DNA of 64,000 bases from Lewinella sp. LCG006 (GCF_040784935.1 NZ_CP160680.1:2161501-2225500); one strand, 5' to 3'; shown: positions 1 to 8,059, counted from the first letter of the stretch. Numbers and translations are program-made. Notes: a model not told the origin generated them from the sequence alone.

Positions 1-1
1 T

Positions 2-964
2 GGGCCTCCTAAAAGCATACTCGTAGCACTGAATAGCGATGGAGATCAACTCTGGGAAAAGATGTACGAGCCTTACTCTTATACCTACACAATGATACCA
101 ACTAGAGAAGAAGGATACTGCATAGGTGGATTTTACGGGGTGCTAGGCGGCTTCGTAGAACCGCTGCTTATCGTTGCGGATATCCAGGGGGACATGATAT
201 GGACTAAGCGAGGGACAGAATTAGGTATTGGACTTGGTACTGTAACTAGTGTGATACAGGATGAAAATAACAATTATCTGGTTTTGGGTAATACACAATC
301 TTCTGACCCGGACGTATTTGTTAGTAAACTGGATGTAAATGGTAATCTTTTATGGAGCAGGCGGTACGGTGATTCCTCCATTGATCAGGCTTTTGGAATC
401 GTTTGCGATGAGGACGGCGGGTATACCTTCGGCGGCAATACGCCTTTCGATCTGGTTACGGGGGATACAACCCCATTAAATGTCTGGTTAGTTCACCTGG
501 ATAGTGAGGGAGAAATGGTTTGGGAAAAAACTTTCGGCACCGAAGAACGGGATATTGGGAGAGATTTGCAGAAAAGCCCCGATGGCGGTTACGTCATTAC
601 TGGTTATACCGATCTTTTTTACAACGCTTTCCTCGCCAAAACCGACAGCCTAGGTAATATTGATGTTTTCACTTCGGTCTTTGCGCCCGATTTGTCAGCA
701 CTATCTCTCGAAGCATTCCCTAATCCCGCCTCGGACGAACTGACGGTTGTTTTACCAGAAAACCTTACCTTATCGGTTGGCAACTTTATTTATACCATCA
801 CCGATTTATCGGGGAAGACCATCAGGCGAGCCGCGATAACCCGTAATCCGACGGACAAGCACACATCGCTTTCTGTCTCCATTACCGACCTCCCCAGTGG
901 CTTTTATGTGATATCGCTGAACGATGGTGAAAGAACTTATGCTGCTAAATTTGTCAAACAATAA
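2..964 (+). CDS. T9SS-secreted beta-propeller-like protein, C-terminal part
   Basis: The reading frame is open from base 2, so the gene begins outside the window; the first internal Met is at base 62. The visible 320 residues contain several degenerate blade-like repeats of about 50 residues that alternate a 'Y.V.G.T' strand with a 'D..G...W.K..G' strand, as in delta-60/WD40-like secreted propellers of Bacteroidota. The last ~85 residues are a type A T9SS sorting domain: an AFPNPASD motif, a 'DLSGK' strand, 'LPSGFYVI' and a terminal 'KFVKQ'. The protein is therefore expected to be exported by the T9SS and anchored or released at the surface. Ligand or enzymatic role is unknown. A decayed copy of its 3' part follows immediately. 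Confidence 0.85.
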   Translation, partial: GPPKSILVALNSDGDQLWEKMYEPYSYTYTMIPTREEGYCIGGFYGVLGGFVEPLLIVADIQGDMIWTKRGTELGIGLGTVTSVIQDENNNYLVLGNTQSSDPDVFVSKLDVNGNLLWSRRYGDSSIDQAFGIVCDEDGGYTFGGNTPFDLVTGDTTPLNVWLVHLDSEGEMVWEKTFGTEERDIGRDLQKSPDGGYVITGYTDLFYNAFLAKTDSLGNIDVFTSVFAPDLSALSLEAFPNPASDELTVVLPENLTLSVGNFIYTITDLSGKTIRRAAITRNPTDKHTSLSVSITDLPSGFYVISLNDGERTYAAKFVKQ

Positions 965-969
965 GCGAA

Positions 970-1078
970 GCGTTGCCAAAACCGATAGCCTCGGCAACGT
1001 CGATTTTTTCACCTCTGCTTTTACACTCATTGTAGTAGCACTATCTTTAGATAGCATTTCCTAACCCCGCTCGAAAGC
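970..1078 (+). pseudogene. Decayed duplicate of the tail of the preceding gene
   Basis: The bases directly behind the stop codon resemble bases ~634-735 of the gene itself: both read 'gccaaaaccga.agcct.gg.aa' and then encode AKTDSLGN(I/V)D.FTS, followed by a recognisable but broken 'AFPNPA' sorting-domain start (bases ~1050-1075). The copy carries substitutions and in-frame stops and cannot make a protein. The simplest reading is a partial tandem duplication of the 3' end of the propeller gene, or the leftover of a second tandem paralogue. Similarity judged by eye. Confidence 0.65.
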
Positions 1079-1115
1079 ACTCTCATATCGAAATACTACA
1101 AAAGTGTAGTCCACG

Positions 1116-1478
1116 CTATTGTATAATAAATAGCAGTATTCTGTCGATCAGATAGATCAATAATGGTCCTAATAAAATTATACGCTTCAGACTCCGTTCT
1201 GGAAAAGTCCACTTTTTTATTGCTACATAAATGAAAGAGGACAAGATTCCAATATTATATACATACTGAACAAATGGCCTGTAGGGATACGGATTATAAA
1301 AGCACCTAAACATCGAGGTATTAGTACTCATAACCTCTGATTGAAATATATGGTATACACTCACGGCTTCTAAGCACACACCTGCCATAAAGATTGCTCC
1401 TAATAACCAGAAAAACCAGCCAATTCTACTCTTAGGATACTGCCCTATTTCCTCGTCGAGTATACTATTCTCTAACAT
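1116..1478 (-). CDS. Small integral membrane protein, unknown function
   Basis: 120 residues starting at an ATG. Three hydrophobic segments are visible: residues ~21-43 (WFFWLLGAIFMAGVC...), ~70-87 and ~98-118, which fits a three-helix inner-membrane protein. The N-terminus is acidic and polar. I do not recognise a family. It ends about 40 bp from the decayed repeat on the opposite strand and starts 15 bp after the stop of the acetyltransferase, with which it may be co-transcribed. The base composition is more AT-rich than that of its neighbours. Confidence 0.55.
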   Translation of the reverse strand: MLENSILDEEIGQYPKSRIGWFFWLLGAIFMAGVCLEAVSVYHIFQSEVMSTNTSMFRCFYNPYPYRPFVQYVYNIGILSSFIYVAIKKWTFPERSLKRIILLGPLLIYLIDRILLFIIQ

Positions 1479-1493
1479 CTATTTTTTAGATTA

Positions 1494-1976
1494 CTATACT
1501 TTTACCAGAGTCAATTCTTTCCTCCCCCCATAAACCATCCCCACATGAGGAATCCCATCCTCCAGGTAGATCTCGCCTACGGGGTTGAAACCTACGGAAC
1601 CGTAATACCCTCTCAGGTGGGCCTGTGCCGATAACTTGATGGGCACGGCTCCCCAGATGGCTTTTACGTGTTCAATGGCCGTCGTCATGAGGGTGCGGCC
1701 GAGTTTTTGGCCGCGGGCAAAAGGGGCGGTAATCACTCGGCCGATGGCGGCGTAATCCTGGTAGCTGCTCCCTGTAGGCAATAAGCGGGCGTAGGTGGCC
1801 AAAGCACCGTTTTCCGTAAGGCCCAGTAGGTGGTAAGCTTGCTGGTCCTTGCCATCTGCATCGAGGTAGGGGCAGTGTTGTTCTACCACAAAAACCTCCT
1901 GCCGCAAAGCTAGCAATGCGTACAAATGGTCTTTACTCAGTTCATCGTAAGAAAGGCACGAGTAGTGGATTTTCAT
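1494..1976 (-). CDS. GNAT family N-acetyltransferase, ElaA-like
   Basis: 160 residues from the ATG at 1976; an in-frame extension upstream to 2009 exists but the ElaA family usually starts just before 'Y.ELS...LY.LL.LRQEVFVVEQ.CPY.D.DG.D', which fits the chosen start (MKIHYSCLSYDELS). The acetyl-CoA binding loop is visible as 'RVITAPFARGQKLGRTLM' (about residues 80-97). The C-terminal half has the family's 'LSAQAHLRGYYGSVGFNPVGEIYLEDGIPHVGM'-type pattern. The enzyme is predicted to transfer an acetyl group from acetyl-CoA to an amine; the physiological acceptor of ElaA proteins is not established. It is cytosolic, with no signal peptide. Confidence 0.85.
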   Translation of the reverse strand: MKIHYSCLSYDELSKDHLYALLALRQEVFVVEQHCPYLDADGKDQQAYHLLGLTENGALATYARLLPTGSSYQDYAAIGRVITAPFARGQKLGRTLMTTAIEHVKAIWGAVPIKLSAQAHLRGYYGSVGFNPVGEIYLEDGIPHVGMVYGGRKELTLVKV

Positions 1977-2173
1977 GGTTGTGGGTTGTCTTAGAAACAA
2001 CTCAAACATACGAAAGTCATTTCATTTTGGGCCTCTGCTATTTGGCATTCGGAGGTAGTTCTTTTGGGTGAAATACAGAACCACGCAACTCTGCGTACGC
2101 AGGATTCTGAAAGAGGCTTACCGGAAGAATAAAATAAAAATCATATTTTACTTCTCTAAAACACTAATCCCCT

Positions 2174-3220
2174 ATGCTAACGAAGTATTCGCATCTTTTT
2201 CAGATCGATATCCATCATTCCTATTTTTCGAACGGTATTTGTCCGGGGCTCCAAATTAAACCTACCCGAATTTCTCAGCAGATCATGAATGCCTACGGGA
2301 TTAGGATGAAAAATTCCCCCTCGGGAGTGGTCATCTATCAAGCTGTTGAAGATCAGGGGACAGGCAATAATGAAAGCAAGATTAAAGCACCTGTTGTGCT
2401 CAGTTTTTCCCTGGAATCCAGCGATCCTCTGTTTTTGAACTATACCCAAATGGATATTGCTGAAAGCGATGCAAAAATATACTTTTCCAGTACGCTACCT
2501 TCAGAAGCTGATGGCCTTATCCCTATTTCTCCGAAGAACAAGGTTACTTTCACCTCAATTCAGCAGACCATACAATTTTCACCACCTCCAGAGAATACCG
2601 CTCTTACGATTAAGCTTTATACCATTGCTGGTGAAAAAATATACGAAGAGGTACTGAGCCCGGAAGACGCAGCAAGGGGTACTTTTCAATTAGTCATTCC
2701 CGATGAAGGGGAGCTGTTGCTTAATCTGGAAACAGAAGACGGCCAGGTACAAGAACAAAGCCTTTATGTGCTTTCTGATCGAGTCCACTCCTATAATTTG
2801 TTGGGAGTACTGCAAATAGTTGTCTTCCCTTCGGTAGCACAAGCCTTACTTGATGGCCAAGGCCCTGTTTATCAACTTGATTTTTCTGCTCGAAAAACGA
2901 CTTGGCGGTACTATTTTATCGATAGAGGTCAAAACGGTTTTGATCAATTCAAATTGTTCAAAAATGGGGAAGCCCTAACGGAGGTTGGAGGTCCTGAGGC
3001 CGTGCAATTACCCGGCGGCCAAACGGCGCAGGTTATGACTTTGCAATCACCAATGGCACTCCAGGAACGGCCTAGTGATAAGATCGAACTGGAAGTAAGC
3101 GGCGGCAGTCAAAGTCTGATAAAGTTACAACTCCCCAGTCCCAATGTAAATAGAATCACACCCGGAAAGGACGAAAACGGGCAGCAAGTCTTTTATTCTG
3201 ATATTTACGTCTACCTATAA
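2174..3220 (+). CDS. CIS-cluster protein of unknown function, beta-rich
   Basis: 348 residues from an ATG, ending 12 bp before the sheath gene, so it is the first gene of the CIS cluster. The opening region (LFQIDIHHSYFSNGICPGL) is followed by predicted beta-strands throughout and a mid-to-late segment 'YQLDFSARKTTWRYYFI' near residues 235-251. There is no signal peptide, membrane helix or cysteine cluster. I considered DUF4255 (Afp16/Pvc16-type tube terminator), which often accompanies a sheath gene, but the expected N-terminal pattern is not there. It could be a structural adaptor, cap or cargo of the particle; function is not recognised. Its placement upstream of the sheath is the main clue. 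Confidence 0.7.
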   Translation: MLTKYSHLFQIDIHHSYFSNGICPGLQIKPTRISQQIMNAYGIRMKNSPSGVVIYQAVEDQGTGNNESKIKAPVVLSFSLESSDPLFLNYTQMDIAESDAKIYFSSTLPSEADGLIPISPKNKVTFTSIQQTIQFSPPPENTALTIKLYTIAGEKIYEEVLSPEDAARGTFQLVIPDEGELLLNLETEDGQVQEQSLYVLSDRVHSYNLLGVLQIVVFPSVAQALLDGQGPVYQLDFSARKTTWRYYFIDRGQNGFDQFKLFKNGEALTEVGGPEAVQLPGGQTAQVMTLQSPMALQERPSDKIELEVSGGSQSLIKLQLPSPNVNRITPGKDENGQQVFYSDIYVYL

Positions 3221-3232
3221 ACTCACCCTATC

Positions 3233-4765
3233 ATGGCTAAAATCTATAAAACACCCGGCGTTTACGTTGAAGAAACAAGTGCTTTTCCTAATTCAGTAGC
3301 GCAAGTTGAGACGGCTATTCCTGCTTTTGTGGGCTATACCGAAAAGACTGTTGACAACAAAAAAGACCTCGCGCTTAAACCAACTCGCATCTCTTCTTTC
3401 GGCGAGTTTATCATGTACTTTGGTGGTGCACCAAAGACGACTTATTCGCTAGAAAATGTTCGACAACAAGATCCGAACAAGCCCTATAGGATTACCCCCC
3501 AAAGCCATCGTTACCTGCTTTTTTATAGCATGAAGTTGTTTTTTGCCAATGGCGGATCAAGCTGCTACATTGTTTCCGTTGGGGATTATCAGGATTCGAT
3601 TACCCAAAGCCGCTTAGCAGAGGGCATTCAAACCCTTGAACCAGCGCATGAACCCACCATGCTGGTGATTCCCGACGCCGTGTTGTTGGAGCAACAAGAA
3701 TGTTACACCTTGCAGCAAACCATGCTGGAACATTGTGCTTCGCAGCGCAACCGAATAGCTATCCTGGACATCTTTGACGGTTTCAAGAAAAGCGTACCAG
3801 GAGACGACGTGATCTCCGCATTCCGTACCGGCATCGGCGGCGATCATCTGCAATGGGGAGCGGCCTATTACCCCTGGGTGGAGACAAATATTGTTGGCAA
3901 TGACGAAGTTGATTTTACCAACATCGACAATGGTTCCATGGTGGCCTTTATAGAGCTACTCAAAGAAGACATTGACCTACAGGTAAAGGCTGGCTCGCTC
4001 AAGCCAACCAGCGCAGACAATATTCGTGCTGTCATTGAGCAACTTCGCCCCACCAAGGCAAGCCTTCCGGAAAAGGCCGAAAAAGAAGACATCAGTAAAC
4101 CACTTTCAAAAGAAGACATCCACCGAACGCTACTGGCAACTCACCCCCTTTACAAAGCCATCATGCAAAGTGTGCGAGAGCACCTGAATCTACTCCCTCC
4201 CAGTGGTGGTATGGCGGGAATTTATACGATGATCGATAATACGACAGGGGTATGGCAATCACCGGCAAATGTTTCTATGAACGCCGTCGTGAAACCAGCG
4301 GTCAATATCACCAATATTGAACAAGAAGACCTTAATGCCCCCCTGGATGGTAAAGCGGTGAACGCCATCCGCAATTTCCTCGGCAAGGGAGTGCTTGTTT
4401 GGGGAGCCCGCACCCTGGATGGCAACAGTATGGATTGGCGCTACATCAGTGTGCGACGTACCATTATTTTTATCGAGCAATCCGTAAAATACGCGGCAGA
4501 AGCTTATGTTTTTGAACCTAACGATGCGAATACCTGGGCTAGCCTCAACACAATGATTCGTAACTTCCTAACCAATATTTGGCAGCAAGGTGCTTTGGCT
4601 GGTGCTACACCACAGGATGCTTTCTTTGTGAACATCGGCTTAGGTACCACCATGACCCCAGTGGATATTTTAGAGGGCTGGATGAAAATAAACATAGGAG
4701 TTGCCGTGGTAAGACCTGCAGAATTCATTGTCATCCAGCTACAGCAACAAATGCAAACCTCATAA
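3233..4765 (+). CDS. Contractile injection system sheath protein
   Basis: 510 residues, the usual length for an extracellular CIS/phage tail sheath. The N-terminus has the diagnostic 'YKTPGVYVEE....PNSVAQVETAIPAFVGYTEK' arm, and the C-terminus has the conserved sheath core 'NFLTNIWQQGALAGATPQDAFFV..G.GTTMT..DI..G...I.IGVAVVRPAEFIVIQL'. The middle has the 'GVWQSPAN' and 'LGKGVLVWGARTLDG' segments typical of the family, with 'WRYISVRRT..FIEQSVK' before the C-terminal domain. The protein polymerises around the inner tube, and its contraction drives the tube outward. Start ATG lies 12 bp after the preceding stop. Only one sheath gene is present here, whereas Afp/PVC-type clusters carry two or three. 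Confidence 0.95.
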   Translation: MAKIYKTPGVYVEETSAFPNSVAQVETAIPAFVGYTEKTVDNKKDLALKPTRISSFGEFIMYFGGAPKTTYSLENVRQQDPNKPYRITPQSHRYLLFYSMKLFFANGGSSCYIVSVGDYQDSITQSRLAEGIQTLEPAHEPTMLVIPDAVLLEQQECYTLQQTMLEHCASQRNRIAILDIFDGFKKSVPGDDVISAFRTGIGGDHLQWGAAYYPWVETNIVGNDEVDFTNIDNGSMVAFIELLKEDIDLQVKAGSLKPTSADNIRAVIEQLRPTKASLPEKAEKEDISKPLSKEDIHRTLLATHPLYKAIMQSVREHLNLLPPSGGMAGIYTMIDNTTGVWQSPANVSMNAVVKPAVNITNIEQEDLNAPLDGKAVNAIRNFLGKGVLVWGARTLDGNSMDWRYISVRRTIIFIEQSVKYAAEAYVFEPNDANTWASLNTMIRNFLTNIWQQGALAGATPQDAFFVNIGLGTTMTPVDILEGWMKINIGVAVVRPAEFIVIQLQQQMQTS

Positions 4766-4799
4766 GTCTAGCTCAAATTTTTAATCTAATTGCAAAAAT

Positions 4800-5246
4800 A
4801 TGTCAGATCAAGATAACCTTTGGCCCGTACCCCAATTTCATTTCAAAGTGACCATCGGTGACAAAGTTGAGATCGCTTTTCAAGAAGTCATGGGCCTGGA
4901 TGCCGAGTACGACATCATGGAATATCGCGCGGGTAACAGTGTCGATTTTTCGACGGTGAAGATGCTCGGGTTACGTAAAGCTTCGGATGTGACCCTGAAA
5001 AAAGGGCTGTTTAAGCAAGACACCGCCCTTTATGACTACTTTATGGAGGTAAAGATGAATACCGTTCAGCGCGAGACCGTTACCATTCAACTGCTAGACG
5101 AGGAGCATAACCCAATGTTTACCTGGACCTTGAAAAATGCTTACCCTACGAAAGTAACCGGCACGGACATGAAGGCCCAAAGTTCGGAAGTAGCGGTTGA
5201 AGAAATCGTATTAGCTCACGAAGGCCTTTCTTTTGAAAAAGCTTAA
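4800..5246 (+). CDS. Contractile injection system inner tube protein (gp19-like)
   Basis: 148 residues, the standard size for a T4 gp19-type tube subunit. Visible family features are 'WPVPQFHFKVTIGD...IAFQEVMGLDAEYDIMEYRAGN', 'KMLGLRKASDVTLKKGLF' and the closing 'TWTLKNAYPTKVTGTDMKAQSSEVAVEEIVLAHEGL'. Subunits stack as hexameric rings to form the tube through which effectors travel. It lies 34 bp after the sheath and 16 bp before the spike gene, so co-transcription is expected. Only one tube gene is present; Afp/PVC particles use a main tube plus specialised adaptor tubes, which are absent from this window. Confidence 0.95.
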   Translation: MSDQDNLWPVPQFHFKVTIGDKVEIAFQEVMGLDAEYDIMEYRAGNSVDFSTVKMLGLRKASDVTLKKGLFKQDTALYDYFMEVKMNTVQRETVTIQLLDEEHNPMFTWTLKNAYPTKVTGTDMKAQSSEVAVEEIVLAHEGLSFEKA

Positions 5247-5262
5247 AACAATAAAACCCACT

Positions 5263-6849
5263 ATGGCTATTTCCCCACTTATTGAAGACCAGCAGTTGAT
5301 CTCTTTTATTGTACTCATCGAAGGTACCGCATTGTCTGATGTGCTGGATGTTGTCAAAATAGAGGTCACCAGCAAAATTGGTAACATCCCTTCGGCGACT
5401 GTCGCAATGTTGGCACCCTCAGGAAGAAGTTTAATGGCAGCGATGGAGGAGCTTGCACCAGGAAAAAATATTGAAATAAAGTTAGGGTATCAACAAGATA
5501 ATCAACGGGTTTTTTCTGGCATTATCACCGATCAATCCCTTGAGGGCAACGAGGGCCAGCGCATGAAGCTTGCGGTACATTGCCTGGACAAAACCTTTAC
5601 CCTGGACCAGGTGCCCGACAACCAGCTCTTCAGTGAGCTTACCGACAAGGAAATAATTAGTACCATCTTGAGCGAAAGCGGCTTCCCCTTAGAGGTAGAG
5701 GAGACGAACGTTCGGCACCAGCGAATGAGCCAGTTTCAAATGACCGACTGGGGCTTCATCCAAGCCCGAGCAGAGGCCAATAACTTACTGGCTTACGCCG
5801 AAAACGGGAAGGTTTTTGTAAAAGCGAGTGCCACAGCCAGTGATCCTGACCTACGCCTCACACAAGACCAAGATGTTTGGAGCTTTAAATTCAACACCAG
5901 GGTCAATGATGCTCAAGCCTCGCAAACAGGGGCAAGAAGTTTATTGCGAAAAAAAGCTAAGGTTGCACCAAAAAGTGATCCTAAATCAAGTACTGCAAGA
6001 AGTAGTGCCCCATTAGCTAAGCCTACGGGAGCAATCACCTTTTTCGGCAATGCATCCCCGCGCCTCAACAGCACCATTGAACTTGCCGGGTTTGGCGCAC
6101 AATTCAACGGCAAGCACTTGATCACCGGCTTCCACCATCTGGCTGAAAGTGGCCAGTGGAAAACTACCGTGAACATTGGGCCAGCAACGGCGGCTGTTGA
6201 CACGGCGCTCCCTCCGTCGCCGGGCATTCTCACTGGAAAGGTCTTAGCGCTGGCAGGTGACCCCCTCGGCAACCACCGTGTTTTGATAGATGTTCCGGAG
6301 TTGGATGCTACGGGAAGCGGCCTTTGGTCGCGCATGGCCAGTTTTTATGCTAGCCCGGGAAAAGGAGCTTTCTTTTTACCCGAAATAGGAGACGAAGTGT
6401 TGCTGGGCTTTGAGGAAAACGACTTGGCACAGCCCCTTGTATTGGGTGCGCTTTATGGTACAGCCCAAGCTCCTCTCTATCCTATGGAAGATGACAACCA
6501 CCTCAAGGCCCTCCTCACCCGCAGTGGGCTTAAACTGGAATTTGATGACGACAAGAAGCAACTGACTTTAGCTACACCAGCCAATAATACCATCGTATTG
6601 TCGGATGAGGAAAGTAGCATCGTCATCAGTGATCAGCACGGCAATCAGATCACGATGGATGCTGCTGGAATAAAATTCAAAAGCTGCCAGGATATTGAAC
6701 TTGATGCGCCGGGTGAAATTGTGGTCAAGGCTACTACCAATGTTGAGATAGAAGCCGGCGCCAGCTTCTCCGCACAAGGCAATGCCCAAGCTGAAATGAA
6801 ATCCAGTGGCATGACAAAAGTGCAAGGATCAATGGTGATGATCAATTAA
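5263..6849 (+). CDS. CIS spike protein, VgrG/gp27-gp5-like
   Basis: 528 residues from the ATG at 5263. A TTG ten codons upstream is in frame but overlaps the tube gene and precedes the typical start. Residues ~15-330 resemble the gp27-like hub ('VEVTSKIGNIPSATV', 'KNIEIKLGYQQDNQRVFSGIIT', 'DWGFIQARAEANNLLAYAENGKVFV'). Residues ~340-430 are a phage base-plate V/gp5 OB fold ('GKVLALAGDPLGNHRVLIDVPELD..G.GLWSRMASFYA'). The C-terminal ~100 residues form short alternating strands ('DIELDAPGEIVVKATTNVEIEAGA'), as expected of the trimeric beta-helix needle. It sits on the tube end as the puncturing spike, capped by the PAAR protein encoded next. No C-terminal effector extension is seen. Confidence 0.93.
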   Translation: MAISPLIEDQQLISFIVLIEGTALSDVLDVVKIEVTSKIGNIPSATVAMLAPSGRSLMAAMEELAPGKNIEIKLGYQQDNQRVFSGIITDQSLEGNEGQRMKLAVHCLDKTFTLDQVPDNQLFSELTDKEIISTILSESGFPLEVEETNVRHQRMSQFQMTDWGFIQARAEANNLLAYAENGKVFVKASATASDPDLRLTQDQDVWSFKFNTRVNDAQASQTGARSLLRKKAKVAPKSDPKSSTARSSAPLAKPTGAITFFGNASPRLNSTIELAGFGAQFNGKHLITGFHHLAESGQWKTTVNIGPATAAVDTALPPSPGILTGKVLALAGDPLGNHRVLIDVPELDATGSGLWSRMASFYASPGKGAFFLPEIGDEVLLGFEENDLAQPLVLGALYGTAQAPLYPMEDDNHLKALLTRSGLKLEFDDDKKQLTLATPANNTIVLSDEESSIVISDQHGNQITMDAAGIKFKSCQDIELDAPGEIVVKATTNVEIEAGASFSAQGNAQAEMKSSGMTKVQGSMVMIN

Positions 6850-6872
6850 TAATCAAAAAGACAACAAAGCTT

Positions 6873-7172
6873 ATGCCACCAGCAGCAAGACTAACAGATA
6901 TGCACGTATGCCCGATGGTAACCCCGGGGATGCCCCCCATTCCACACGTCGGCGGCCCGATTGTAGGGCCTGGTATTCCTACTGTATTGATCAACGGAAT
7001 GCCTGCTGCCGTGTTGGGAGACATGTGTACTTGTGTGGGCCCTCCGGACAGTATAGTAAAAGGCTCAGCAACGGTCATGATCGGCGGCAAACCCGCGGCC
7101 CGAATGGGTGATTCGACTGCCCACGGAGGCAGTATTGTCGTGGGTATTCCGACGGTGATGATTGGCGGTTGA
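6873..7172 (+). CDS. PAAR-domain spike tip protein
   Basis: 99 residues made wholly of a PAAR domain: 'PPAARLTDMHVCPM', 'VGGPIVGPGIPTVLINGMPAAVLGDMCTCVGPPDSIVKGSATVMIGGKPAARMGDSTAHGGSIVVG.PTVMIGG'. The Cys and His residues (H11, C13, C52, C54, H84 approximately) are the usual candidates for the metal site at the tip of the cone. It sits on the spike trimer and sharpens it. The start ATG is 23 bp after the spike stop. The gene has no C-terminal effector domain. It is immediately followed by the tape-measure-like ORF. Confidence 0.93.
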   Translation: MPPAARLTDMHVCPMVTPGMPPIPHVGGPIVGPGIPTVLINGMPAAVLGDMCTCVGPPDSIVKGSATVMIGGKPAARMGDSTAHGGSIVVGIPTVMIGG

Positions 7173-7194
7173 TAACAAAACAGCAATACTTGTC

Positions 7195-7722
7195 ATGGAC
7201 GAACTCAATGATGGCTTATACATTGATAATGCAGGATTGGTGATCCTGGCACCTTTTCTTCCAAGATTTTTCCAGCAACTGGGTATGGTGGAAGATGGTT
7301 CTTTCATCACAGCATCCGATGCGGAGCGGGCGGTACTCCTATTGCAATACCTGGCTACCGGGCAGCAAAAAACGGAAGAACATCTTCTGCTTTTCAACAA
7401 AATTCTTTGTGGGTTGCCGCTGGACTACCCGGTACCTTCCTCCATTGAAATAACGGAAGAAGAAGCCAGCATGGTAAGATCCCTCCTTAATGCAGTACTG
7501 CAAAACTGGGACAAGATGAGTAATTCGAGCGTCGATAATTTGCGAGCTTCCTTTCTGCTGCGTGAAGGGCTCTTGAAGGAAGAGGAAGACCATTGGGGGC
7601 TTGTGGTCGAGCCTAAGGGTTATGATATTATATTGAGCTTTCTGCCCTGGACGATCTCTGTTGTTCATTTGCCATGGATGGAGAAGCGGGTTGAGGTGGA
7701 TTGGAAGACAAGTATGGGGTAA
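7195..7722 (+). CDS. C-terminal domain of CIS tape-measure protein, stand-alone
   Basis: 175 residues from the ATG at 7195 (a TTG at 7162, overlapping the PAAR gene, is an alternative; an in-frame stop lies directly before it). The whole ORF follows the C-terminal pattern of the contractile injection system tape-measure family (CIS_TMP): 'YIDNAGLVILAPFLPRFFQQLG', 'ERAVLLLQYLATG', 'EEHLLLFNKILCGLPLDYPV', 'ASMVRSLLNAVLQNWDKMSNSSVDNLRASFLLREG', 'YDIILSFLPWTISVVHLPWM...VEVDW'. Family members are normally several hundred to over a thousand residues, so the long N-terminal part that would set tube length is missing. The ORF itself has no stop or frameshift. It is either the remnant of a larger gene or a purposeful single-domain version. 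Family assignment is from memory of the pattern. Confidence 0.75.
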   Translation: MDELNDGLYIDNAGLVILAPFLPRFFQQLGMVEDGSFITASDAERAVLLLQYLATGQQKTEEHLLLFNKILCGLPLDYPVPSSIEITEEEASMVRSLLNAVLQNWDKMSNSSVDNLRASFLLREGLLKEEEDHWGLVVEPKGYDIILSFLPWTISVVHLPWMEKRVEVDWKTSMG

Positions 7723-7750
7723 AGTGATTTCTCTAAAAAACGGATAGTTA

Positions 7751-7805
7751 GATAGGATGGAACACGGATTTAACGGGATTTAACAGGATTTACACGGCTT
7801 TAAAC
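7751..7805. repeat. Half of a GGATTTAAC-type intergenic repeat
   Basis: This stretch carries three close repetitions of 'acgGATTTAAC' and ends in 'TTTACACGGCTTTAAAC'. It matches, by eye, the reverse complement of the right arm of the 96-bp palindrome at 51510-51605. Here only one arm is present, so it cannot form the same hairpin. It lies 29 bp behind the CIS cluster. Confidence 0.6.
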
Positions 7806-7882
7806 TAAGAGGAACTTGCGATAACCCAGAAGAGGTAGAGCCTCTTCATCTCTTTACCTTACGGGCTAATATGAGCGATGTT

Positions 7883-8059
7883 TTATTTATCAATCATCAA
7901 CCTCCATAGTCGTTCATTGACCTTCTTTTCCCCTCTGGATATAATCAGTTGACGAAGCTCAGGTTCGTGCGATCTCAACTCCTCATTGTTAATATCAAGC
8001 TCTGCAATTCTTCTCGACAGCTTAGCACTTGAGTAATGAGTAGCGTTAATATCATTATT
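7883..8059 (-). pseudogene. Gene fragment, 58 codons with no start
   Basis: On the minus strand an open frame of 58 codons runs from just after a stop at 8060-8062 to a TAA at 7883. The predicted peptide (YSSAKLSRRIAELDINNEELRSHE... then ISRGEKKVNERLWRLMIDK) looks like an authentic charged helical protein tail. No ATG, GTG or TTG sits at its beginning apart from internal codons, so it is probably the 3' end of a broken gene. I do not recognise the parent family. It sits in the 400-bp gap behind the CIS cluster and may mark a rearrangement there. Confidence 0.35.

Noticed and set aside
2068-2259. 63-codon ORF before the CIS cluster
   Set aside because: It overlaps the start of the 348-residue protein in another frame and lacks protein-like features.
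2174-3220. DUF4255 (Afp16-type) assignment
   Set aside because: Position beside the sheath is suggestive but the N-terminal pattern expected of DUF4255 is not seen, so the protein is left unassigned.
5233-5262. TTG start for the spike gene
   Set aside because: It overlaps the tube gene and adds ten residues not typical of the family; the ATG at 5263 has a normal spacing.
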